A model generated the notes under the pieces. That model worked only from the letters and a program-made list of their open reading frames with translations, was not told the origin of the DNA and did not search any database. A stretch of DNA of 64,000 nucleotides from Stutzerimonas nitrititolerans. Its GTDB lineage: Bacteria; Pseudomonadota; Gammaproteobacteria; Pseudomonadales; Pseudomonadaceae. The stretch is from the NCBI RefSeq assembly GCF_003696285.1, contig NZ_RFFL01000003.1:299221-363220 (forward strand). The letters are read 5' to 3'. A program made the position numbers and the translations under genes. Below are positions 15,172 through 25,429 of this stretch, in pieces (the stretch's first letter is position 1; each line of letters starts with the position of its first letter).

Positions 15172-16214
15172 CAGTCAGCTCCTCGTCTGTCCTTGACCAG
15201 CAGGCCGAGCAGCAGAATGCCGCCGAGCAGCCGGGTCATGATGCCGGTGGGAATTTCCTCGGGCTGGGCCAATACCCGCACCAGGGTGTCGCTGCCCAGC
15301 AGCAGCACTGCACCGCACAGGGCCGACAGCCAGATGGGGGCGAGATTGCCGCGAGCCAGCCAGGACGCGAGGATCGGCGCGGCCATGGCGATGAACACCA
15401 CCGGCCCGCCGATGGCCGTACCCAGCGAGGCGACCACGATGGCCAGGCCGAGCACGCCGAGCTGTACCAGCGGCACACGTACGCCAAGATTTCGCGCCGT
15501 GGCATCGCCGAAGCGCAACAGTGCCAGCGGGCGGTTGAGCAACACCATCACGGGGCAGAGCACCAGCAGCACCAGCACGATGGGATTGACCGTCTGGTAG
15601 CTGACCCCGGCGAAGTGGCCCATGGTCCAGAGATAGATGTTGCCCAGGTGGGTCAACGGTTGGGTGGCCATGGCGAAATCGCCGAGGGCGCCGAGCAGCT
15701 CGGAGAGCGCAATGCCGATGATGATGAACAGGTAGCCTTGCTCGCCGGGCCGGCGGCACAGCGTGAAGAGTGCGGCTGCCGCCAGCAGCGCACCCAGCGG
15801 GGAGGCCCACCAGGGCCAGCTGCCCAGCGTCAGGTACAGGGCGAAGCCGACCACCGCCAGTGACGCGCCCTCGTTCACGCCGATCATGTCCGGGGTGGCC
15901 AGGCGGTTGCGCACCAGGGTCTGGATCAGGCAGCCGGCCATGCCCATGGCGAAGCCCGCCACGATGGCCGCCGCGACCCGCGGCATACGGATCTTGAACA
16001 CCATGATCTCGTGCAGCTTGCTGCCGTTGCCGGCCAGGGTGGCGAGCACGTCGCGCACGCCCATGTTTCCCGAGCCCAGGCTGATCGCCAGCACCACCAG
16101 CAGCGCGAGCACTGCCGACAAGAGGGCGAACATCAGCCAGTTGCGACGGTGCAACAACAGGCTCATCGCGCCCAGACGCAAGGTCCAGACGCCGGTTGGG
16201 GTAACGGTCGCCAT
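15171..16214 (-). CDS. fepG: Ferri-siderophore ABC transporter, permease subunit
   Basis: 347 residues, FecCD/BtuC-type permease with about ten hydrophobic segments. Characteristic stretches are RMPRVAAAIVAGFAMGMAGCLIQTLVRNRLATPD, best recognised by its LATPDMIGVNEGA end, and the cytoplasmic coupling region GDATARNLGV. The start at 16214 (MATVTPTGVWTLR) was chosen because it follows the first permease by 2 bp; the same frame stays open far upstream, but that part lies inside the neighbouring permease gene. Forms the membrane channel with the FepD-like partner. Confidence 0.89.
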   Translation of the reverse strand: MATVTPTGVWTLRLGAMSLLLHRRNWLMFALLSAVLALLVVLAISLGSGNMGVRDVLATLAGNGSKLHEIMVFKIRMPRVAAAIVAGFAMGMAGCLIQTLVRNRLATPDMIGVNEGASLAVVGFALYLTLGSWPWWASPLGALLAAAALFTLCRRPGEQGYLFIIIGIALSELLGALGDFAMATQPLTHLGNIYLWTMGHFAGVSYQTVNPIVLVLLVLCPVMVLLNRPLALLRFGDATARNLGVRVPLVQLGVLGLAIVVASLGTAIGGPVVFIAMAAPILASWLARGNLAPIWLSALCGAVLLLGSDTLVRVLAQPEEIPTGIMTRLLGGILLLGLLVKDRRGAD

Positions 16215-16216
16215 GC

Positions 16217-17254
16217 CTACCTCACCGCCAGCAGTGAACGGAAACCGCCGCGCAGCACGATGGCGATCAGCGCCGGCGCGCCCAGCGCGGCCAGCAGGGT
16301 ACCGACCGGCAACTCGTAGGGTTGCAGCAACCAGCGTGCGAGCACGTCGGCGGCCAGCAGGAACGCCATGCCGAACAGAGTGGAGAACAGCAGTTGCCGC
16401 AGCAATGCCACCGGTTCGATCATGCGGGCGCAATAGGCGGCCAGAAAACCGACGAAACCGATGGGGCCCGCGAGGGAAATCGCACAGGCGATCAGCAGCG
16501 TCGAGGCGGCCAGCACGCCCAGGCGTACCCAGGTGGTATGAATGCCCAGCGCCCGCGCCTGACTGTCGCCCATCTGCATCAGCGTCAGCTTGCGACAGAG
16601 CAGGGCGGCCAGGACCAGGCCGAACAGTGCGACTGGCGCCACCGTAGCCAGGGCATCCAGGCTGGAGGCGGACAGCGATCCCAGGTTCCAGAAGCGGAAC
16701 TGCTCCAGCGCGATGCGCGTACGCAGAAGCATGAAGTTCGACAGGCCGCTGAAGATCGCACCCAGGGCAACGCCGGCGAGGATCAGCTTCAGCGGGCTGG
16801 CCTGACCGAGCATCAGCCCGATCACCAGCACTACCAGGTTGCCCAGCAGCGCACCAGCGCCGGACCACAGCAGGTAACCCTGGGTGGACTCGACGCCGAA
16901 GAAGATCAGGCCGATCACCAGCCCCAGCACCGCACCGGCATTGACGCCGAGCAGGCCGGGTTCGGCCAGCGGGTTGCGTGTCGCGCTTTGCAGCAACGAG
17001 GCGGCGATCGCCAGGCTCGCACCGACCACCAGCGCTGCCAGGGTGCGGGGCAGGCGCAGCGTATCGACCACCATGGCCAGTTTCTCGTCCGCCACGGCGA
17101 GCGGATCGCCCAGCAGATAGCCGAGCACGTCACCCGCACCGTAGACACCCGCGCCGATACTCATCGAGAGCACCAGCAACCCCAGCAGCAGGCCGCCGCC
17201 ACACAGGATGACGGTCTTCTGATGGCCGGGAAGCGACTGGTTAGTGGTTGCCAT
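16217..17254 (-). CDS. fepD: Ferri-siderophore ABC transporter, permease subunit
   Basis: 345 residues, FecCD/BtuC-type permease. Hydrophobic from residue 14 on (VILCGGGLLLGLLVLSM), then the family block LRLPRTLAALVVGASLAIAAS, NPLAEPGLLGVNAGA and the coupling motif DSQARALGIHTTWVRLG. Partner of the FepG-like permease. The gene is separated from the TonB receptor by 59 bp containing a hairpin, and no clear ribosome site is seen before its ATG, so its expression may depend on readthrough from the receptor gene. Confidence 0.89.
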   Translation of the reverse strand: MATTNQSLPGHQKTVILCGGGLLLGLLVLSMSIGAGVYGAGDVLGYLLGDPLAVADEKLAMVVDTLRLPRTLAALVVGASLAIAASLLQSATRNPLAEPGLLGVNAGAVLGLVIGLIFFGVESTQGYLLWSGAGALLGNLVVLVIGLMLGQASPLKLILAGVALGAIFSGLSNFMLLRTRIALEQFRFWNLGSLSASSLDALATVAPVALFGLVLAALLCRKLTLMQMGDSQARALGIHTTWVRLGVLAASTLLIACAISLAGPIGFVGFLAAYCARMIEPVALLRQLLFSTLFGMAFLLAADVLARWLLQPYELPVGTLLAALGAPALIAIVLRGGFRSLLAVR

Positions 17255-17281
17255 TGTTTATCTGTTACTACTCCGATGAAA

Positions 17282-17303
17282 CCCGGCGGTCGAGACCACC
17301 GGG
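17282..17303 (-). terminator. Hairpin after the TonB receptor gene
   Basis: CCCGGCGGT (17282-17290) and ACCACCGGG (17295-17303) pair with one mismatch around CGAG. It starts 10 bp beyond the receptor stop. There is no T-run behind it on the minus strand, so it is more likely an attenuator or mRNA-stabilising hairpin than a full terminator. Confidence 0.4.
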
Positions 17304-17313
17304 GGTTGGTGGG

Positions 17314-19317
17314 TCAGATGTCGTAGCTGAAGCCCACGAACAGCGTGCGACCCATGAGAATGTTGTCTACAGCTTGGGCAACTTCATCACGCTTTTCATT
17401 GGTCAGATTATTCAATCCGCCGTTAAGTGTGAGATGGCTGGTGGCTTGGTATCTAGCGCCGACGTTAACGGTATGGAAAGCCCCAGTCTCGAATGTTCCT
17501 GAACGGGCCACATCATAAACGTACTGACTGCCGGTGTATTGATAATCTAGATTCAGACCAAGTTTCGGAATTGCCTGCCAGTCGACGCCAATATTGGCAA
17601 CATGCTGCGGTGAATTCCGAATAGCCTCGTCAGTATCGCGATCATTGGCATCGGAGTACGTATAGTTTGCACGCAGGCCGACAGCCTCGGTTAACAAATA
17701 CCGGCCTTGCAGCTCGTAACCTTTGACTCGGACGTGAGGCTGGTTGTAGGTGGTAAGTACTGGATCTTCTGCGACTGGAGGCAGTCCCGGCCCCGGCGGG
17801 GGAAGAAGTCGGGTCGTTTCGGTGTTGATCATATCTTCGATGTCAGTCTGGAAAAACATGACCCCTGCTTGCAATCGCTCATCTTGATAGAGAGCGCCTA
17901 ACTCATAACTAGTAGCAGTTTCAGGTTTCAAGTTTTCGTTGCCAATGGTTACGCAATAACCTCGACAGGCGATTTCCACATAGGTCGGATCGGATTGAGC
18001 AATGCTCGGCGCTTTGAATGATTTGCCCACACCTCCCTTGATCACCCAGTTGTTGCTGAGGTTGTACACACCATAGGCTCGCGGACTAAACTCATTGCCA
18101 TACGTATCGTGATCGTCCCAGCGTGCACCAAGGGTGATATCGAGCTGCCCTAACGAGAATTCGTCCTGCAAGTACAGAGCTTTCTGATCAACTTTAATTT
18201 CCGAGACTAAATTATTACTGTGACTAAGCTCCGTCCGCCTAAACTCACTGCCTAGTGTCAGAAGGTGACTGCCAAGGAACGCGTTAACTTGCCCGTCGAG
18301 TGTATGATTGGTCTGGCTTACGTCACTGACCCGCCCGCCTCGCAGGTTAGTCATTACTTCAGAGTCGTCCTTTAAATCAACGTCTTCGTAATAGTAGCGA
18401 ATGCGTGAGTTGAAACCGTCCCAGGCTCCGTTGTGAGTCAAACCGAAAGCACTACGCTCCATTTCCTGAATATTGGTAGGAAATGCGAAGCCTGAATTAT
18501 TCCAAGTGGCTTTGCGGTCATCTTCGCGGTAACTCATATCTAGATCGATACTCTGGCGCTCATCAAGAAGCCAGCTCAGGGTTCCATAAACGCTGCCATT
18601 TTGGCGCTTCTCGGCCGCGTCAATTCTTGGAGATGTGGTTTGATCGGAACCCCACGCGGCCTGATCGGTGCCCTCGACGATCAGATTGCCGAGTAGCTTG
18701 TTGTCAATCAACGCGCCGCTGACATAACCGCTAGTCTTGTGACTGTCGCCAGAGTCCCCTTCGGTCGGGTGCTCATAGACATAGGCAATGCCGGCTTCAG
18801 TCTTATCTGTTGGCTGACGCAAGATCACGTTGACGACACCACCAATTGCATCGGCGCCATACAGCGAGGACATCGGCCCGCGGATCACTTCGATGCGCTC
18901 GATGGCGGCCATGGGAATCGACGACAGGTCGAAATCGTTGGCGTAGTTGGAGGTCAGGGCTTCGCGGGAATTCACGCGGCGACCATTGACCAGCAGCAGG
19001 GTGTAGTCCGAGTCCATTCCGCGCAGCTTGATTTCCTTGCGGCCATAGGCGGAGGACGGGTTGATGTGCACGCCCGGCAGATACTTCACCGCGTCGGCGA
19101 GGTTGTACACCGGCATTCTCTCCAGCTCCTCGCGGGTCACCACCGATACGCTGGCGGGGGCGCTGAGTTCGCTGTGTGCCGTCTGGGTGGCGGTGATGAC
19201 CTGCTGCTGCAGCGCCAGGGGTTCATCCGCCAGCGCGGCGATCGGTAAAAGGCTGGCCAGGATGGTCAGGGACAGGTGACGAGGACCGCTGATTCCTCGG
19301 TTTCTTACGATTGGCAT
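17314..19317 (-). CDS. TonB-dependent outer-membrane receptor for catecholate siderophore (FepA/CirA type)
   Basis: 667 residues from the start at 19317 (MPIVRNRGIS), which gives a normal signal peptide ending SLLPIAALA-DEP and has GGAG about 8 bp upstream. The TonB-box/plug region follows: QQQVITATQTAHSEL, VSVVTREELERMP, LRGMDSDYTLLLVNGRRV, IERIEVIRGPMSSLYGADAIGG. The beta-barrel ends with the expected aromatic pattern (TLFVGFSYDI). An alternative ATG at 19383 overlaps the exporter stop codon, but would add 22 residues before the signal peptide. Base composition changes inside the gene: the plug-coding part is GC-rich, the barrel-coding part much less so. The neighbours make the locus's own ferric catecholate the probable ligand. 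Confidence 0.88.
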   Translation of the reverse strand: MPIVRNRGISGPRHLSLTILASLLPIAALADEPLALQQQVITATQTAHSELSAPASVSVVTREELERMPVYNLADAVKYLPGVHINPSSAYGRKEIKLRGMDSDYTLLLVNGRRVNSREALTSNYANDFDLSSIPMAAIERIEVIRGPMSSLYGADAIGGVVNVILRQPTDKTEAGIAYVYEHPTEGDSGDSHKTSGYVSGALIDNKLLGNLIVEGTDQAAWGSDQTTSPRIDAAEKRQNGSVYGTLSWLLDERQSIDLDMSYREDDRKATWNNSGFAFPTNIQEMERSAFGLTHNGAWDGFNSRIRYYYEDVDLKDDSEVMTNLRGGRVSDVSQTNHTLDGQVNAFLGSHLLTLGSEFRRTELSHSNNLVSEIKVDQKALYLQDEFSLGQLDITLGARWDDHDTYGNEFSPRAYGVYNLSNNWVIKGGVGKSFKAPSIAQSDPTYVEIACRGYCVTIGNENLKPETATSYELGALYQDERLQAGVMFFQTDIEDMINTETTRLLPPPGPGLPPVAEDPVLTTYNQPHVRVKGYELQGRYLLTEAVGLRANYTYSDANDRDTDEAIRNSPQHVANIGVDWQAIPKLGLNLDYQYTGSQYVYDVARSGTFETGAFHTVNVGARYQATSHLTLNGGLNNLTNEKRDEVAQAVDNILMGRTLFVGFSYDI

Positions 19318-19379
19318 AGCATGCTCCGTTGCTGCTTTGATGTTGTTCGAAACGGCCTGATCACGAATCCCCGGCAAGT

Positions 19380-20618
19380 TCATCCCGCCTGTTGTTCTGT
19401 TGTTTCGCCGTGGGCGGCATCGCGCCGCCGCAGGCCATGAAGCAGGTAAAGAACACCCAGCCCGGCCACTGGCCCGGCGAGCGCATAGAAGCCGGCCAGG
19501 TGTTCGAAGCCGATCAACTCATGCCGCGCACCGGATGTCAGGTAGAGCGCGGAGCAGAGGCTGCCGACGCCGGCGGCAATATTCGAGACGGTGCCCTGGA
19601 ACGCCATGAATGCCGCGCGCTGATGCGGCTCCGGGATGCCGGCGGCGATGGTCATGGTGCTGTTGCTGCGCACGGCGCTCAGCGCCATGAACAGGGTGAA
19701 GATGATGTAGAGCGAAATGCCCACCGACGTCGCGAAACCCAGCGCGGTTACCAGGGCGAGGCCGCCGCTGCTGCCCAGCACGACCGTCACGGCACCGCCA
19801 CGATCGATCCAGCCGCCACCGAGGCGCATCGCCGCCAGGCTGGCGAGACCGCCCAGCAGATAGAGCAACCCCAGGTTGCTGCGGGGAAAGTCCAGGTTGA
19901 ACTGGAAGTAATTGGCGAAGTGCGGCACCAGCAGGAAATGCCCGAACATCTGCAGTGCGGTGATGGACAGGGCTGCCAGGCACAGGCGCGAGGAAAGCAG
20001 CGGCAGGATCGAACCACGCGGACGCCCGGCAACTGCAGCCGGCGAGGGCAGAAACAGCTGGGCCAGCAATGCCAGCAACAATCCTGCGCTTCCCAGAATC
20101 AGGAAAGGCGACTGCCAACCCCAGCGGGCTGAGCTTTCCAGCGACAGGGGAATGATCAGGATCGCCGCGAGGGAGAACCCCATGCCGACATAGGCGAGCT
20201 GCCTGCCTCGTTGCGCAGGCGGAATCATGTCCAGCATGGCGGCCATCAAGACCGCGCCCATCGGGCCTGCCAGCAAACCCGACAGCACGAACAGGGCGAT
20301 GAGCTGATTGGAATGGGTGACCAGCGCGCAGCAGAGCAGAAGGGCGAAGCGAAGCGCCAGCAGGATGATGAGCGCGCGCTTGCGGTCGAAGCGATCCAGC
20401 CAGGGCGCGCTTGCCACCGCACTCAGGGCGGCGGCAATGGTCGCACCACCGCTGATGTAACCCACATGGCTGGCTTCCATGCCGAGGTGGCGAACGAGAT
20501 CCGGGCCCAGCGGCATGACCATCATCAGGCTGCCCAGCGATAGCATGTTGATCAGCATCGCAAGGTGTACGGCGACCCTCGACTGTTCGGCAACTTTCAT
20601 GATTTCCGGCGCGCTCAT
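19380..20618 (-). CDS. MFS transporter, probable siderophore exporter (EntS-like role)
   Basis: 412 residues from MSAPEIMKVAEQ, with about 12 hydrophobic segments. The MFS loop 2-3 motif is seen as LDRFDRKRALIILLALR (about residues 75-92), and FVLSGLLAGPMGAVLMAAMLD lies in the first half. Other starts are possible at 20636 (MQPACPM) and 20600 (MKVAEQ). First gene of the reverse-strand train leading to the receptor and importer, so export of the newly made siderophore is the natural role; the sequence alone would also allow a general drug exporter. Confidence 0.78.
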   Translation of the reverse strand: MSAPEIMKVAEQSRVAVHLAMLINMLSLGSLMMVMPLGPDLVRHLGMEASHVGYISGGATIAAALSAVASAPWLDRFDRKRALIILLALRFALLLCCALVTHSNQLIALFVLSGLLAGPMGAVLMAAMLDMIPPAQRGRQLAYVGMGFSLAAILIIPLSLESSARWGWQSPFLILGSAGLLLALLAQLFLPSPAAVAGRPRGSILPLLSSRLCLAALSITALQMFGHFLLVPHFANYFQFNLDFPRSNLGLLYLLGGLASLAAMRLGGGWIDRGGAVTVVLGSSGGLALVTALGFATSVGISLYIIFTLFMALSAVRSNSTMTIAAGIPEPHQRAAFMAFQGTVSNIAAGVGSLCSALYLTSGARHELIGFEHLAGFYALAGPVAGLGVLYLLHGLRRRDAAHGETTEQQAG

Positions 20619-20665
20619 TGGGCAGGCGGGCTGCATCCTATTCCATAGCAAACGCGATATCAAAC

Positions 20666-20684
20666 ACAAATCGTTCGCATTTAT
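20666..20684. promoter_or_regulatory. Weak Fur-box-like sequence before the exporter/receptor/importer genes
   Basis: ACAAATCGTTCGCATTTAT lies 48 bp upstream of the exporter start in a locally AT-rich stretch. It matches the 19-bp Fur consensus at only about 8 positions by eye, but its ending TTCGCATTTAT resembles natural Pseudomonas Fur sites. Iron control of these genes would be expected; the site itself is a guess. Confidence 0.3.
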
Positions 20685-20843
20685 ATGGAAGGCATAGACG
20701 ATCCATGTCATACCCGGCGAGGGCCTCGTCGAGCCGGTGCAACGCCGCTTGAAGATGCGCCTGATGATTTCTTGAGCGAAATCAAGGGCAGGGTTTCATG
20801 AGACCGGTAGCCTCGAAACGACTGCCACTCTCAGGGGTTCGAT

Positions 20844-21059
20844 ATGGCCAAGAAGTTTCCGCTAAACCCGCCACATCCCGAACGTATCTGCTGGGGTTGC
20901 GACCGCTACTGTTCCGCCGAATCCCTGGCCTGTGGCAATGGCGCAGGCAGGACGCAACATCCATCCGAAATGATGGGCGACGACTGGTACATGTTCGGCG
21001 ACTGGGATCTCGATTCGATCATCGTCACCGACAAGTCGAAGGACACCTCGCCGCTCTGA
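20844..21059 (+). CDS. DUF3079 family small protein
   Basis: 71 residues. Starts MAKKFPLNPPHPERICWGCDRYC and contains a conserved-looking Cys cluster (CWGCDRYC, then C at about 30) followed by MMGDDWYMFGDWD. This matches the small DUF3079 proteins of Proteobacteria, whose function is unknown; the cysteines suggest metal binding. A ribosome site CAGGGG lies 6 bp before the ATG. It stands alone between the divergent exporter gene and the helicase gene. Confidence 0.75.
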   Translation: MAKKFPLNPPHPERICWGCDRYCSAESLACGNGAGRTQHPSEMMGDDWYMFGDWDLDSIIVTDKSKDTSPL

Positions 21060-21238
21060 GGCCCGCCTCCCATCTGATTTCTCGGATTCCTGAAACCTGC
21101 GGCAATCCGAACTTCGTTTCGATCACCCATGCCAGCCACCGGTGATCGCCCGACTGTCCCATATAAGCACCCCGGCGCCCAGCCACGCGACAAAACCCTT
21201 ACCATATCAACCACATATTCGATGTTCGGTTGGTCGTC

Positions 21239-23194
21239 ATGCTTTCTGCCGTCAAGCGCTACAAACTGCTCGTTTCCGGAGCGCTGGCGCGTTGTTTCCC
21301 TCGCACATCCGCCCATCTGCGTTCGGAGGAGGGTGCGGTACTGTTTCGGCGCTGGTCCGTGGCGGACGCGAAGCAGAGCATCGAGTCCGTCGGGAAACCG
21401 AAGGCGCGGGCGCCGCGAAAACCTTCTAAACCACGTGCCAAGCCCCGTAAACCAGCCAGCGAGGGCATCTACGGGCCGGCCAGGATGACAGTCGATAACC
21501 CGCAGATCCAGGCGATGCGCCTGCGCGTAGGCAAGGCGGTGGAGGCCGGTGTGATCTGTGCGCCGTCCGACGAACAATGGGCCATGATCCTCAGCGACAG
21601 CCCTGTCACCCGAATCTTCGCTGGCGCAGGCTCGGGCAAGTCCACCACCTTGGTGCTGCGGGTGGTATTCATGCTCTGTCATATGGAAATCCCGCCCGAA
21701 CGGCTGACGGTGATTTCCTTCACCAACGCCTCCTGCATGCAGCTGCGCGAACAGTTGCTCCAGGTGCTGGGCTTCTGGAATTTCGCTTTCGATCCGGTTC
21801 AGGCGAGGCGCTGCGTGCGTACCTTCCATTCGGCCATGGGCGTGCTGGCCAAGGATGTGCTGGGCGACCCGCGGTGGTTCGAACAGCTCGACGAGAAAGG
21901 TGCATCCGCCCCAGAGCTGGACAATCCATTGACCTCCTCGCGTCTGCGACCAGCCCAGCAGCGCCTGCTGAAACAGGCTTACCAGAGCTGCTATGCCGAA
22001 ACGGCACGCTTTCGGCAACTGGTGCACCAGCTACTCGGTCTGGCGCAACCCGCCGAGCCGGCATCGGGCAAGCGCTGTACGCGCAAGGCGCCGCAGGATG
22101 TCTTCAAGCTGCCGGGTGAGTTCACTTCGGCGCCCCTGTTCGAGGTGTTCTACGCGCAGGCGGGCTTCATCGAAAGCATCGGCATACGCATCGACCAGTT
22201 GCAGCCCGAGCGGATGACCTGCAGCGAGCACGAGCGCGCCTTCGTCGAAGCGTTGATCCTGTTCTGGAACCATTTCCAGAAAATACTGCAGGCGCAGGGG
22301 TTGATGACCTTCAATGCAGCTTTCCAGCAGCTCGCCCAGCGGCTGACGGGGGAGGGCAAGAACATCCCCGCCGAGGCACTGGCTCCCTTCAGTCATCTGC
22401 TGATCGATGAATTCCAGGACATCTCGCCGCAGATCGTGCAATGGCTGCAGGCGTTGCACCGTGCCTTGGCACGCCAAGGCGAGGCGGTCAGTCTGATGGC
22501 CATCGGCGATGACTGGCAATCGATCTATGGCTGGCGTGGCAGCTCGCCGGAGCTGTTCATCGACTTCGACAAGTATTTTCCCGGCAAGGGCGCCTCGAAG
22601 AAAAGCCGGGTGCTGATGCTGGAGACCAACTATCGCTCCATCGAGCCCATCATTCGCGATGGCGAATCGGTGCTGGCTGACGTCAGTTTCAAGCAGTCGA
22701 AGAACAGCCGGGCGGCCAAGACAGCCCAGGCGGGTGATCATGGCGTGAAGCTGGTAACGCGTTTCGATATCAAGGCGCGACTGCCGGAGTTGATCGCGCA
22801 GATCCGGTCCCAGTGCGAATACGTCGCCGCCAGGCAGCATGCCGATCGCAACGCGGTACTGGTGTTGAGCCGTCGCAACGAGCCGCTGCGTGCCATCCAG
22901 GCGCAGCTGGACAGGAAGCTGCCCGTCAAGGCGTACAGCATCCACCGGGCCAAGGGTTTGCAGGCGGAGGTTGCGATCATCGTCGACGACTGCCTGCCGC
23001 CGGAAAAGCACCCGCTGCGCAACGCGCTGTATGCCTATTCGGGCTTCTTCCACAACAGTTATGACCAGGCGATGGCCGACGAAAGCCTGCGCCTGGCCTA
23101 TGTCGCAATCACCCGTGGCGTCAGCCGGGTGTTCTGGTTCACGCAGAAAACCCAGGGCGCGACACGGATACTGGCCGGGCGAGGGAAGGGATGA
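21239..23194 (+). CDS. UvrD/Rep-like superfamily 1 DNA helicase
   Basis: 651 residues from the ATG at 21239 (a TTG three codons earlier is also possible). A basic, Pro/Lys-rich N-terminal stretch of about 75 residues precedes the helicase core. Motif I is FAGAGSGKSTTLVLR (about 125), motif II LLIDEFQDISP, motif III GDDWQSIYGWRGS, motif IV LETNYRS, and motif VI LRLAYVAITRGVSRVFWFT. It is shorter than UvrD (about 720) and lacks a visible extra nuclease domain. The cellular role is unknown; ATP-dependent 3'-5' unwinding is the family activity. The gene ends 39 bp before the convergent sirtuin gene. Confidence 0.85.
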   Translation: MLSAVKRYKLLVSGALARCFPRTSAHLRSEEGAVLFRRWSVADAKQSIESVGKPKARAPRKPSKPRAKPRKPASEGIYGPARMTVDNPQIQAMRLRVGKAVEAGVICAPSDEQWAMILSDSPVTRIFAGAGSGKSTTLVLRVVFMLCHMEIPPERLTVISFTNASCMQLREQLLQVLGFWNFAFDPVQARRCVRTFHSAMGVLAKDVLGDPRWFEQLDEKGASAPELDNPLTSSRLRPAQQRLLKQAYQSCYAETARFRQLVHQLLGLAQPAEPASGKRCTRKAPQDVFKLPGEFTSAPLFEVFYAQAGFIESIGIRIDQLQPERMTCSEHERAFVEALILFWNHFQKILQAQGLMTFNAAFQQLAQRLTGEGKNIPAEALAPFSHLLIDEFQDISPQIVQWLQALHRALARQGEAVSLMAIGDDWQSIYGWRGSSPELFIDFDKYFPGKGASKKSRVLMLETNYRSIEPIIRDGESVLADVSFKQSKNSRAAKTAQAGDHGVKLVTRFDIKARLPELIAQIRSQCEYVAARQHADRNAVLVLSRRNEPLRAIQAQLDRKLPVKAYSIHRAKGLQAEVAIIVDDCLPPEKHPLRNALYAYSGFFHNSYDQAMADESLRLAYVAITRGVSRVFWFTQKTQGATRILAGRGKG

Positions 23195-23233
23195 GCAACG
23201 GCCGCCATGAAGGCTGGCGTGCCGGTAATTTTC

Positions 23234-24028
<795 letters not shown>

Positions 24029-24306
24029 GGCTGTTCGAGCATCAATCAATAGCACCGGACCGGAGGTGAAACCAAGTGCAGCAGGGCTACATCGTCCTGA
24101 TAGATTTCCAGTTGTACCCGCCTGGGCGAGTGGCCTCTACAATGCCTGCGCCGCATACCCGGCACCTGGTGCACCGGGCATCCCGTTCTGCTTCGCCGAT
24201 CTGGATGCGGCATTGGCGGGCCTGCGCAAACCGATGCCCGCTGTGTGAAAATAGCGTGGGCCGTGGGATGCGGCGCGATCCTTTAATCCGTAGTCAGGAA
24301 TGTCGC

Positions 24307-25332
24307 ATGACTGAGCAGGCGTTGTTGTTGGTCAATCTGGGTTCTCCGGCGTCCACGAAGGTGGCCGACGTGCGCAGCTATCTCAATCAGTTCCTGATGG
24401 ACCCTTACGTGATCGACCTGCCATGGCCGATCCGACGTCTGCTGGTGTCGCTGATTCTCATCAAGCGCCCGGAGCAGTCGGCCCACGCCTATGCGTCGAT
24501 CTGGTGGCCGGAGGGCTCGCCATTGACGGTCCTCAGTCAGCGCCTGACCGATGCAGTGAGGCCGCACTGGAACGAGGGGCCGGTCGAATTGGCGATGCGC
24601 TATGGCGAGCCTTCCATCGAGCGTTCGCTGCTCAAGTTGGCAGGGCAGGGCATCAGGCAGGTAACGTTTGCGCCGCTGTATCCGCAGTTCGCCGACAGCA
24701 CGACCACGACCGCCGTCGAAGAGGCGCGCCGAGTGATTCGCGAGAAGGGGCTCGATCTCAAGCTGTCCGTGCTGCAGCCTTTCTACGATCAGCCGGAATA
24801 CCTCGACGCGCTGGTCGCCAGCGCCAAGCCATACCTGGCGCAGGACTTCGATCACCTGCTGCTGAGCTTCCACGGTCTGCCGGAGCGGCACCTGCACAAG
24901 ACCGACCCGACCGGCTCCCATTGCCTGAAGACGCAGGACTGCTGCCAACGTGCCGAGGGCGCCGTGCTCGCCAATTGCTACCGTGCCCAGTGCCTGCAGA
25001 GCGGCGCCGCGTTCGCTGAACGTCTCGGGTTGCGTCCGGAGCAATGGTCCGTCAGCTTCCAGTCCCGCCTGGGCCGTGCGAAGTGGATCGAACCCTACAC
25101 GGAGGCGCGGCTGGATGAGCTGGCGGCACAGGGCGTGAAGAAACTGCTGGTGATGTGCCCGGCCTTCGTCGCGGATTGCATCGAGACGCTGGAGGAGATT
25201 GGCGATCGTGGCCGCGAACAATTCCTGGCCGCAGGTGGTGAAGAACTGCAACTGGTGCCCTGTCTGAATACGCATGAGGCCTGGGTGCAGGCACTGGTTA
25301 CCCTGTGTCGCCGCGCGCCCCAGGCGTTGTAA
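24307..25332 (+). CDS. hemH: Ferrochelatase
   Basis: 341 residues. Inserts ferrous iron into protoporphyrin IX, the last step of haem synthesis. Family features: [11 protein letters not shown] at the N-terminus, [42 protein letters not shown], the catalytic His region [34 protein letters not shown], and [15 protein letters not shown] with the conserved Glu. The start at 24307 gives [12 protein letters not shown]; the frame is open upstream to 24076 but without family-like sequence. The Cys pair [11 protein letters not shown] and later cysteines suggest an iron-sulphur-type ferrochelatase variant is possible but not shown. Confidence 0.95.
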   Translation: MTEQALLLVNLGSPASTKVADVRSYLNQFLMDPYVIDLPWPIRRLLVSLILIKRPEQSAHAYASIWWPEGSPLTVLSQRLTDAVRPHWNEGPVELAMRYGEPSIERSLLKLAGQGIRQVTFAPLYPQFADSTTTTAVEEARRVIREKGLDLKLSVLQPFYDQPEYLDALVASAKPYLAQDFDHLLLSFHGLPERHLHKTDPTGSHCLKTQDCCQRAEGAVLANCYRAQCLQSGAAFAERLGLRPEQWSVSFQSRLGRAKWIEPYTEARLDELAAQGVKKLLVMCPAFVADCIETLEEIGDRGREQFLAAGGEELQLVPCLNTHEAWVQALVTLCRRAPQAL

Positions 25333-25429
25333 CTGCCGGACGGGCTTGGCGAATCGGTGCCAAAGAAGCATTGTGCTGACACGAGAGTCAGGGCAATGCT
25401 GCCATCCGAAACCCGCGGATCGAGGCACC

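Noticed and set aside
24056..24306. Possible small gene before hemH
   Set aside because: Open frames there have no family features or convincing ribosome sites; hemH has its normal N-terminus at 24,307.
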